NCBI GenBank assembly: GCA_030698885.1 | Contig: JAUYLN010000006.1 | Coordinates: 1 to 64,000, forward strand | DNA length: 64,000 bases | Origin: a bacterium | GTDB lineage: Bacteria; Patescibacteriota; Minisyncoccia; 2-02-FULL-40-12; IGHO2-01-FULL-4-A | Direction: 5' to 3' | In this document: piece by piece, positions 25,854 through 32,583 of the stretch | Position numbering within the stretch: the first letter of the stretch is position 1 | How the letters are laid out: each line of letters begins with the position of its first letter | Program-made: the position numbers and the translations under genes | The notes under the pieces: model-generated | Told to the model about the DNA's origin: nothing | Databases searched by the model: none | Seen by the model: only the letters and a program-made list of their open reading frames with translations

Positions 25854-26396
25854 TCAAAGTAGCTCTTTAATTTTGGCCAGCCCTTTTCTAAATTTGTGTC
25901 CCCAGTTTGGGTTTCGAAGAATTGCGGCAGGATGATAAACAACCAATATCTTTCGTCCATTTTTTTCTATTACCTGGCCATGGTTTTGGCTCATTGTGCC
26001 TTCAATGCCAAGACCGGTCATGGCTATTCGGCCAAGGACAACAATAAGTTCCGGATTAATAATCGCAATTTCTTTTTCAAGCTCCGGTCGGAATTTTTCT
26101 ATTTCTTCCGGTGTCGGCGTTAATGTTTTGCCGTATTGGTCTTGGGGTCGGTATTTGACTATGTTTGAAACGTAAAAATCGCTTCTTTGCCAGCCGAGGG
26201 CCTCAAGTGTTGCATTCAGTAATCTACCTGCTCTGCCGACAAATGGTTTGCCTTGTTTTTCTTCATCTTTTCCGGGCGCTTCGCCTACTATCATTATTTG
26301 TGAGTCCGGAGAGCCGTCGCTGAAAACCAGAGTTTTTTTAGGATAGGCTTTTTTTATGGTATCCCATGTATGCTCTATTTTTTGACTTTTTGTCAT
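25854..26396 (-). CDS. Uracil-DNA glycosylase, family 4-like but without Fe-S cysteines
   Basis: A 180-residue repair glycosylase removing uracil from DNA. Motif A reads GEAPGKDEEKQGKPFVGRAG and motif B VVYHPAAILRNP, as in families 4/5. The family 4 enzyme normally has four Cys holding a 4Fe-4S cluster, two near the N-terminus and two around NVVKCRP...C; here the protein has no cysteine at all, with NIVKYRP and KFRPEL at the second site. The catalytic residues themselves are preserved. The minus-strand start at 26396 lacks a ribosome-binding site. Confidence 0.88.
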   Translation of the reverse strand: MTKSQKIEHTWDTIKKAYPKKTLVFSDGSPDSQIMIVGEAPGKDEEKQGKPFVGRAGRLLNATLEALGWQRSDFYVSNIVKYRPQDQYGKTLTPTPEEIEKFRPELEKEIAIINPELIVVLGRIAMTGLGIEGTMSQNHGQVIEKNGRKILVVYHPAAILRNPNWGHKFRKGLAKIKELL

Positions 26397-26456
26397 AATT
26401 ATGATATAAAAAAAGAAGATTATTAACCTTTACAATTAAAACAAAAAGGAGTGTGA

Positions 26457-27173
26457 ATGGCAAAACCAAAGGAAAAGATAAGGGCGCTTGCCTTCGATTT
26501 GGGTAGTGTTTTGGTGGATGTAGACTTTACTCCTATGTTTAACAGAATACTGCCACATACTGATTATTTAAACCTTGAAGATTTACGTAGGGTAGCGCCT
26601 ATTCATGAGCATCATTTTAGGAGTGAATCCGCGCGACGTTTTAATCTGGGCAGTATGAGTTCTAATGATTATTATAAAACTTTTTGTTCTGAGGTGGGCA
26701 TTGATGAAGGTAGCCGTGCTCATGAGATGTGTAGTTTTTCTTATGATAATTTTGTTCATGCCTTTAGTAATAATGTTTTTTCTGAAATTGAAGAAATGTC
26801 CGAACTGATAGCAGAGGTAAGTCCCCAGCTTGAAATGATGATAATGATTACTAATATCAATGAACTTCATTATGATTTTTTAAGAGAGAAGTTTCCGCAT
26901 GTTTTTAAGCCATTTGGGCAGAACATTATAGCTTCTTATCGGGTTAAATTAATGAAGCCCGACGACAGGATTTATAAGCTTGCTATTAAACGTTTGGCGT
27001 CAAGGGGGATAAGGCGAGAAGAAGCACTGTTCATTGATGATATGGCAGAGAACACACACGGTGCCAAGGGGGTTAAAATAAAAACTTTTTGGTTTGACCG
27101 CAAAACGCCTTTGCCGAAGTTAATGAAAGAACTTAAGGGTAGACTTAGGGGTCACGGCCTTAATTTAAGTTAA
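26457..27173 (+). CDS. HAD-superfamily hydrolase (subfamily IA-like)
   Basis: A 238-residue protein. HAD motif I is AFDLGSVLVDVD, motif II IMITNIN (Thr in place), motif III lysine in MKPDDRIYKLAI and motif IV ALFIDDMAENTHGA. A helical cap lies between motif I and II. These features fit phosphatases acting on small phosphorylated metabolites. Motif I reads D-L-G rather than D-x-D, as in the epoxide hydrolase/haloacid group, which may lower or change phosphatase activity. Strong AAAGGAG precedes the ATG. Confidence 0.85.
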   Translation: MAKPKEKIRALAFDLGSVLVDVDFTPMFNRILPHTDYLNLEDLRRVAPIHEHHFRSESARRFNLGSMSSNDYYKTFCSEVGIDEGSRAHEMCSFSYDNFVHAFSNNVFSEIEEMSELIAEVSPQLEMMIMITNINELHYDFLREKFPHVFKPFGQNIIASYRVKLMKPDDRIYKLAIKRLASRGIRREEALFIDDMAENTHGAKGVKIKTFWFDRKTPLPKLMKELKGRLRGHGLNLS

Positions 27174-27185
27174 GGTAAATTTAAT

Positions 27186-27215
27186 ATCGCGGAGTTGAAA
27201 AAACCGCGATTTTTT
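27186..27215 (+). terminator. Terminator after the HAD gene
   Basis: ATCGCGG / CCGCGAT stem with an 11-base loop, then TTTTTT. Confidence 0.75.
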
Positions 27216-27232
27216 GTTATTATCTATGAATT

Positions 27233-27304
27233 GCGCGTGTAGCTCAGCGGTAGAGCACGTCACTGATAATGACGGGGTCCATGGTTCGATTCCATGCACG
27301 CGCA
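27233..27304 (+). tRNA. tRNA-Ile (anticodon GAT)
   Basis: Acceptor GCGCGTG/CACGCGC, D-arm TAGCTCAGCGGTAGAGC, anticodon stem CGTCA/TGACG with loop CTGATAA giving GAT, T-arm CATGGTTCGATTCCATG. CCA is not encoded. The MazG-like gene starts 17 bases downstream. Confidence 0.94.
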
Positions 27305-27320
27305 CAAAAACAAATTTATT

Positions 27321-27623
27321 ATGAAGAAATATCAAAAAGAAATAGACGATTGGTTTAAGAAAAATAAGTGGCAGTATTGGAGGCCGCTGTCTATTCTGGC
27401 GAGACTCTACGAGGAGTGCGGAGAGTTTGCCAGAGAGGTTAATCATTTGTATGGTGAGAAGAAAAAAAAGAAAAACGAAATAAGCAAAAAGATAGAAGAA
27501 GAAATGGGGGATATCGTTTTTACTCTAATGTGCTTCGCTAATTCTCAGGGTATTGATTTGGGTAAAGCTGTAAAGAAAAGCATTAATAAAGTTAAAAAAA
27601 GAGATAAGGACAGGTTTAAATAG
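27321..27623 (+). CDS. MazG-like nucleotide pyrophosphohydrolase
   Basis: A 100-residue all-alpha NTP pyrophosphatase. The motif LARLYEECGEFAREVNHLYG with downstream EEEMGDIVFTLMCFANSQGI gives the E-x2-E ... E-x2-D metal-binding pattern of MazG/dUTPase-like enzymes. It may clean the nucleotide pool. I use the ATG at 27321; a frame open further upstream runs into the tRNA-Ile. It is sandwiched between two tRNA genes (3 bp before tRNA-Ala), so it may be co-transcribed with them. Confidence 0.87.
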   Translation: MKKYQKEIDDWFKKNKWQYWRPLSILARLYEECGEFAREVNHLYGEKKKKKNEISKKIEEEMGDIVFTLMCFANSQGIDLGKAVKKSINKVKKRDKDRFK

Positions 27624-27626
27624 AGC

Positions 27627-27701
27627 GGGCCGTTAGCTCAGCGGTAGAGCACCTCATTTGCAATGAGGGGGTCAGCGGTTCAAATCCGCTACGGTCCACC
27701 A
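27627..27701 (+). tRNA. tRNA-Ala (anticodon TGC), CCA encoded
   Basis: Acceptor GGGCCGT/ACGGTCC, D-arm TAGCTCAGCGGTAGAGC, anticodon stem CCTCA/TGAGG with loop TTTGCAA giving TGC, T-arm GCGGTTCAAATCCGC. Discriminator A is followed by CCA. The wobble G-T pair in the acceptor is not the G3-U70 position usual for Ala recognition in this reading; pairs are G-C, G-C, G-T, C-G, so a G3:T70 pair is in fact present. Confidence 0.94.
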
Positions 27702-27740
27702 TTATAAAAATCAATGGCTTATCATAATTCGTCAATAAAA

Positions 27741-27762
27741 AATACCGGCCTAAGCCGGTATT
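27741..27762. terminator. Bidirectional terminator between tRNA-Ala and the GGDEF gene
   Basis: AATACCGGCC / GGCCGGTATT-type stem (loop TA) with A- and T-rich flanks. Confidence 0.6.
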
Positions 27763-27807
27763 GTAGTTTTGGGATTTGTCCCAGTAGTTTAAACGTTCGT
27801 GAACGTG

Positions 27808-28716
27808 CTAAAAGAACGAATACTGAAGGCAGAATTGAAAGCGGCTGCCTTCATATTTGAGGGTGCCCTGCTCATTATTTTTAGCTCGGTACATAGAGCA
27901 GCTAGCACATTTCATTAATACCTTAATACTGCTGTCTATGTTTTTTATCTCTTCTTTCGGACGGGGCAGTGAGAACGGGACAACTCCAATGTCCAGCCCC
28001 ATGGTGATTTTACGTTCATCAGACGCCCCTATGACCTTATTCCAATTGTATTTGTTCAGGGCTTCAGCAAATCTTTTTACTACCCCTACAATGCTATCGC
28101 TTTCGTTGGGGAAGCTTGTGAGAAATGCCCCGAACTCATCTCCGCCCAGGCGACCAAAGATATCGTCTGGAGATAGCCTAATAGTTGATGGAAATAGTTC
28201 GGTTATTTTTTCTAGCAGAAGGTCTCCGGCCGGATGCCCAAATGTGTCGTTGACAAACTTGAGTTTCCTCACATCGCAGAAGATGAACGTGCAACTAAGC
28301 ATCCGCTCCCCTTCTTTAAAAATGTACCGAACCCTCTCATTGAATTCGTCTTTTGTAAGAAGCCCTGTCGTTTTATCAACCCTTTTTGATTCGAGGTCTT
28401 TTCTTAGGCTCTCAACCTGAAGTTTCAAGCTCTTGATTTCTTCATCGTATAAAGACGCCGAATTGACCAAGGTTTGGAATATTCTGTTGCTTGTTTTTCT
28501 AAGTTGTTCCAGTTGCTCGTCTTGGAGCTTTAGTCGCTCACGAAAATTTTTAATAGACTTGGCATGTAGTTCGTGTGTTATGGAACGCAGAACAAGCTTT
28601 GTTTCTTCCGGGAGGTTAGATTCCTTTAGGAACCTCAGTTCAGGTGTATATTTTGTGAGCGCTGTTTCGTTGTTGGTATCCGGTATCACATGAACGTTCG
28701 CGAGCTTTGCTTTCAC
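27808..28716 (-). CDS. GGDEF-domain protein, putative diguanylate cyclase
   Basis: A ~302-residue cytoplasmic protein. The N-terminal half is a helical coiled coil (HAKSIKNFRERLKLQDEQLE to KSLKLQVESLRKDLES) that may dimerise. The C-terminal half is a GGDEF domain: DKTTGLLTKDEFNERV, FCDVRKLKFVNDTFGHPAGD and an intact active loop GRLGGDEFGAF, so c-di-GMP synthesis is plausible. The inhibitory RxxD I-site is absent (Ser at the Arg position). I choose the GTG at 28716 because GGAGGG lies six bases before it; a TTG six bases earlier would touch that site. No EAL, HD-GYP or PilZ partner is in the window. Confidence 0.87.
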   Translation of the reverse strand: MKAKLANVHVIPDTNNETALTKYTPELRFLKESNLPEETKLVLRSITHELHAKSIKNFRERLKLQDEQLEQLRKTSNRIFQTLVNSASLYDEEIKSLKLQVESLRKDLESKRVDKTTGLLTKDEFNERVRYIFKEGERMLSCTFIFCDVRKLKFVNDTFGHPAGDLLLEKITELFPSTIRLSPDDIFGRLGGDEFGAFLTSFPNESDSIVGVVKRFAEALNKYNWNKVIGASDERKITMGLDIGVVPFSLPRPKEEIKNIDSSIKVLMKCASCSMYRAKNNEQGTLKYEGSRFQFCLQYSFF

Positions 28717-28826
28717 AGGCAACCCTCCGAGGGAAGTCTATAAGCAGAACCTATCTCAAAGTACCGCTAGTATAATACTATATAATATCTCGCCATGTCA
28801 ATAGTTTAAAATGCAATATCTTGACG

Positions 28827-28874
28827 ATATTCTCCACTCCCGGTGTGGAATTCCACACCGGGAGTGGAGAATAT
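28827..28874. repeat. 48-bp perfect palindrome upstream of the beta-oxidation operon
   Basis: Arms ATATTCTCCACTCCCGGTGT GGAA and the exact complement meet at a GAATTC centre with no loop. It lies between the divergent GGDEF gene and the thiolase promoter. It could be an operator, a terminator-like cruciform or a replication-derived repeat. Confidence 0.85.
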
Positions 28875-28889
28875 AAAAGGCGTGAAGGG

Positions 28890-28918
28890 TGGACGAATAT
28901 TGGTAAGGTTGCTATATT
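28890..28918 (+). promoter_or_regulatory. Promoter of the thiolase-multifunctional protein operon
   Basis: TGGACG, 17-bp spacer, extended -10 TGC-TATATT. The start codon is about 31 bases after the expected transcription start. The 48-bp palindrome ends 16 bases upstream of the -35. Confidence 0.6.
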
Positions 28919-28955
28919 TTGGTCAGAATTTTTATAACAACAGACGGAGAAATAA

Positions 28956-30317
28956 ATGGGAAAAACTGTAATTGTTGATGGTTTCAGAACTCCTTTTTGC
29001 AAAGCCGGCACGCATTTCAAAAATATAGAGCCTTATTTTTTAGCGGCCATGGCTGTTAAAGAGATGACACAGCGTATGAACGGTTGGGGTATGAAACCGG
29101 GCGAAGTTGATAGGGTAGTTGGCTCTAATGTAGCTACGCCCATTAACGCCCCCAATATTGCCAGAGTCGCAGCGACCATGGGCGGTTTGCCTGATTCTGT
29201 CGTTGCCGATGGTATTAATAAAAACTGCGGTTCCGGAGTCGCGGCAATAAATTACGGCCGGATGTATATTGAGTCGGGCCAGGCCGATACGGTTATGGTG
29301 GTTGGTGTTGAGTCTATGAGTAAGATAGTCCTTGCTTATGATGAAAGGGTAAAAGAAATTTTTACTTTGCTTAGTATGTCCAGGACACCTTCGGAAAAAG
29401 TAAGGAATCTTTTCCGGCTCATTCCAAAATTAATCCGCTTTCAAAAATATCCGCCTCAATCCGGTTTAGTGCTCGGGTTAACTGATCCGATTTGTAATCA
29501 GATAATGGGTAAAACAGCGGAAAATATAGCGAGAGCATTTAATATCAGCAGACAAGAGCAAGACGCTTTTGCTTGCAGGTCCAATAATCTGGCCGAGCAA
29601 GCTGATAAGGCGGGCTTCTTTAAAAAGGAAGTCTGGCCGGTTTTTGCAGCGAGTAAATTTATTAAACACGACAATGGTATTCGTAACAGTCAGACAGTAG
29701 AAAATCTTGCCAGGTTGAAACCTGTTTTTGATAAAAAATATGGTACGGTTACGGCCGGCAATTCCTCACAGGTTACGGATGGCGCGGCCTGCATGCTTCT
29801 TATGGCGGAAGAAAAAGCTAAAGCATTCGGTCTGCCCATACTGGGCCGTGTCGGTGTCTATGCTGATGCCGGATATAAGCCGGAATTTATGGGCTTAAGC
29901 CCGGTTCTGGCAATTGCAAAACTGCTTAAGGCAACCGGACTTTCTATCAAAGATTTTCCGGTCATTGAGCTGAACGAAGCATTTGCCTCTGTTGCTGTGG
30001 CTTGCATGATGACGATGGATAGCGATGCTTTAATGAAAAAGTGGTTTGGTGATTATGGGTTTACTAAAGCTCTGGGCAGGATAGAAAATGACCAGATTAA
30101 TCTTAATGGCGGTGCGATAGCGTTGGGCCATCCGCCCGGCGTTAGCGGATTGCGGCTTGCCATAACGGCCTTATGTGAGCTTGCCAGAAAAAGTGAAGGC
30201 CGGCCGGCTTTGATAAGCGCTTGCGTTGGCGGAGGTCAGGGCGTGGCCATGATACTTGAACGGTTCGACTCCGCTCACCGTAAACAATCTGATTCTGCTC
30301 ACCAGAGGAGGGGCTAG
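28956..30317 (+). CDS. fadA: Acetyl-CoA acyltransferase (thiolase)
   Basis: A 453-residue thiolase that cleaves 3-ketoacyl-CoA with CoA, the last step of beta-oxidation (or condenses acetyl-CoA). Catalytic residues are intact: Cys91 in KNCGSGVAAI, NEAFASVAV, His392 in GGAIALGHPPG and Cys423 in SACVGGGQG. The sequence is longer than the usual ~390-400 because of an insert near residues 130-175 (LLSMSRTPSEKVRNLFRLIP) typical of FadI/trifunctional-type enzymes. The last residues (FDSAHRKQSDSAHQRRG) come from a repeat-like stretch at 30264-30305. GGAG before the ATG. It ends 2 bp before the next gene. Whether fadA or fadI is the better name is open. Confidence 0.92.
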   Translation: MGKTVIVDGFRTPFCKAGTHFKNIEPYFLAAMAVKEMTQRMNGWGMKPGEVDRVVGSNVATPINAPNIARVAATMGGLPDSVVADGINKNCGSGVAAINYGRMYIESGQADTVMVVGVESMSKIVLAYDERVKEIFTLLSMSRTPSEKVRNLFRLIPKLIRFQKYPPQSGLVLGLTDPICNQIMGKTAENIARAFNISRQEQDAFACRSNNLAEQADKAGFFKKEVWPVFAASKFIKHDNGIRNSQTVENLARLKPVFDKKYGTVTAGNSSQVTDGAACMLLMAEEKAKAFGLPILGRVGVYADAGYKPEFMGLSPVLAIAKLLKATGLSIKDFPVIELNEAFASVAVACMMTMDSDALMKKWFGDYGFTKALGRIENDQINLNGGAIALGHPPGVSGLRLAITALCELARKSEGRPALISACVGGGQGVAMILERFDSAHRKQSDSAHQRRG

Positions 30318-30319
30318 TT

Positions 30320-32479
30320 ATGAAACCGAATTTTCAACTTAGGAATTTCAAAACGCGCTTGTTGGATAACGGGATATTACTCATCGGATTTGACCATGTG
30401 GGAAGGCAGGTCAATGTTTTAAGCAGTGATGTTCTATACGAATTGGCTGATGTTGCAACTTACGAAGTTTTAGAAAACGAAAAAGTAAAGGGTGCAGTTG
30501 TGGTCAGCCTGAAGGATTCTTTTATAGCAGGTGCGGATATAGAAGAAATTGCTTCTATTTCAAAGAAAGAAGAATGTGAGTCACTGGTTAAATTCGCCCA
30601 CTCTTTATTTGATGCCATGTCCTATTCTCCAAAACCTTTTGTAGCCGCAATAGAGGGCGCATGTTTTGGCGGGGGATTTGAACTTGCTCTGGCCTGTGAC
30701 TGGAGAGTCGCCAGTGATCGTCCCGGAACTGTATTCGGCTTGCCCGAAGTGAAACTCGGTATAATTCCCGGTTTTGGCGGGACTCAAAGGTTGCCTAAAT
30801 TAACGAACCTTGACCAGGCTCTGGATATAATAATGACAGGCAAAAGCATCTACCCTTACCCCGCCCTGAAGAGAGGGTTGATTGATGATTTGGTCGGCCA
30901 TTCCGATGTCTTTTGCCGGAGCATCGCTACAATTGATAAAGAGAGATTTGTTCAGGTGGCTGTCCAAAGAGCTATTGAGTTAGCTTCGGAAAAAAAACTA
31001 AAGCGTAAAAAACTTGGGCTCGGATTTATGAGTCAGATGTCGGGTTGGCCTGTTGCCAGAAATTTTACATTCATGCAGGCCCGTAAATTAGCCGGAAAAT
31101 CAACCGGTGGCCATTATCCGGCACCGTTGGAAGCGCTTGAGGCCATAAAGAATGGACTTGGCAAGAAAACAATTAATGGTTGTCTTGAAGCTGAAATGCC
31201 CAGACTTCTTGAGTTGATAGTTTCTCCGCTTTCAAAAGATCTGATAGATGTTTATTTTCAGAACGAAAAGGCGAAGAAATCAGTTGTGAGAAGGGCGGTT
31301 AAGAATGGGGGTCGGATAGATGTTATGGGGGCAGGATTAATGGGAACTCAAATTGCCGGGCAATTGTCTGCAAAAGGTTTTGATGTTTTGCTTAAAGATA
31401 TAAGCTACGACGTCTTGGCCTCGGCCAAAGCGTTTATTGAAAAGTCCGAAAGGGAAAATTTAAGAAAGCGGACCATTTCTCAAAGTGAATTTGAAAAGCG
31501 ACTATTGAGAGTAAGTCCGACCATAGACATGAAGTCTTTTGCGGGGACCTCTTTCGCCATAGAAGCTGTCGCCGAGAACATTGAATTAAAAAGAAAATTA
31601 CTGGCCGAGTTTGAAGATGTTGCCCTGTTCGATGCTATATTTGCTACCAATACCTCTTTCTTTATGGTTTCAGAAATTGCTTCCAGAGCTAAACACAGAG
31701 AGCGTTGTGTCGGAATGCATTTTTTCAATCCGGTGGGCAAGATGCCACTGGTTGAAGTGGTTAGGGCTGAATTTACCAGTCAGCAAGCCGTTGATACTGC
31801 ATTGTGGCTGGCAGGCAGACTGGGCAAAGTTCCGATTCTGGTAGGTGATGGTCCCGGATTTTTGGTGAACAGGATACTCGCACGATATATGACAGAAGCT
31901 CTTTTCTTGCTGGCCGATGGCCTGACCATTGAAGATATTGACGGAGCGGCGAAGAGATACGGTATGGCCATTGATTCCGGCCGACCCATGGGGCCGTTTA
32001 GGCTCATTGATTTTGTCGGAATAAAAACCGCGTATAGCGCTCTTAAATCTTCTAAAAAACTTGGGCCTAGAATGAATGCCCCGGAGTTCATAGAAAGTGT
32101 TGCTGAAAAAAATATGACTTTTTATCTGGACAAAGAAGAAAATCCCGGTATTTATACCATGCTGACAGTTGATTATGGTTGGTCAAGAAAAAAGCTTGCG
32201 GAAAAAGAAATTCAAGACAGATTGTTTTTGCCGATGGTGGACGAGGCGTTGCGCTGTATCGGAGGAGGCATAATCAGTGACCCCAAACAGCTTGATCTGG
32301 CAATGCTCCTTGGAGCAGGCTTCCCGGCTTTTCGGGGAGGATTACTGAAGCATGCTGTTAGGAATAACATGAACAGAGTCCACGACGATATAGAGAAATT
32401 AGCTTTTCATAATACCAGATTCTGGCCGTTTGAAGATTTTCTGGCGGTAGCCAGAGTAGTTGAAGGATATTATAGATAA
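30320..32479 (+). CDS. fadB: Fused enoyl-CoA hydratase / 3-hydroxyacyl-CoA dehydrogenase
   Basis: A 719-residue multifunctional beta-oxidation protein. Hydratase domain (1-200): AGADIEEIASI oxyanion loop, CFGGGFELALACDWR and FGLPEVKLGIIPGFGGTQR, with both catalytic Glu present. Dehydrogenase domain (from about 330): Rossmann motif DVMGAGLMGTQIAG, CVGMHFFNPVGKMPLVEVVR with the catalytic His near residue 466, and DGPGFLVNRIL. A C-terminal repeat domain finishes the chain. It would hydrate enoyl-CoA and oxidise the hydroxyacyl-CoA with NAD. GAGGAGGGG precedes the ATG. It is co-transcribed with the thiolase, the typical fadBA-type pairing in reverse order. FadJ is an equally valid name. Confidence 0.94.
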   Translation: MKPNFQLRNFKTRLLDNGILLIGFDHVGRQVNVLSSDVLYELADVATYEVLENEKVKGAVVVSLKDSFIAGADIEEIASISKKEECESLVKFAHSLFDAMSYSPKPFVAAIEGACFGGGFELALACDWRVASDRPGTVFGLPEVKLGIIPGFGGTQRLPKLTNLDQALDIIMTGKSIYPYPALKRGLIDDLVGHSDVFCRSIATIDKERFVQVAVQRAIELASEKKLKRKKLGLGFMSQMSGWPVARNFTFMQARKLAGKSTGGHYPAPLEALEAIKNGLGKKTINGCLEAEMPRLLELIVSPLSKDLIDVYFQNEKAKKSVVRRAVKNGGRIDVMGAGLMGTQIAGQLSAKGFDVLLKDISYDVLASAKAFIEKSERENLRKRTISQSEFEKRLLRVSPTIDMKSFAGTSFAIEAVAENIELKRKLLAEFEDVALFDAIFATNTSFFMVSEIASRAKHRERCVGMHFFNPVGKMPLVEVVRAEFTSQQAVDTALWLAGRLGKVPILVGDGPGFLVNRILARYMTEALFLLADGLTIEDIDGAAKRYGMAIDSGRPMGPFRLIDFVGIKTAYSALKSSKKLGPRMNAPEFIESVAEKNMTFYLDKEENPGIYTMLTVDYGWSRKKLAEKEIQDRLFLPMVDEALRCIGGGIISDPKQLDLAMLLGAGFPAFRGGLLKHAVRNNMNRVHDDIEKLAFHNTRFWPFEDFLAVARVVEGYYR

Positions 32480-32484
32480 TTTCA

Positions 32485-32507
32485 AGCTCCCTAAGCGGGA
32501 GCTTTTT
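32485..32507 (+). terminator. Terminator of the thiolase operon
   Basis: AGCTCCC / GGGAGCT stem, loop TAAGC, then TTTTT; the next promoter starts four bases later. Confidence 0.8.
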
Positions 32508-32510
32508 ATA

Positions 32511-32539
32511 TAGACATTCTTCTTATGGGTTGCTATATT
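32511..32539 (+). promoter_or_regulatory. Promoter of the acyl-CoA dehydrogenase gene
   Basis: TAGACA, 17-bp spacer, TGC-TATATT. The -10 block GGTTGCTATATT is identical to that of the thiolase operon, which may mean joint regulation. Confidence 0.65.
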
Positions 32540-32583
32540 CTGGGCAGATAACCGCCCTTTTTAAATTTAATAAGGAGTAGGAA

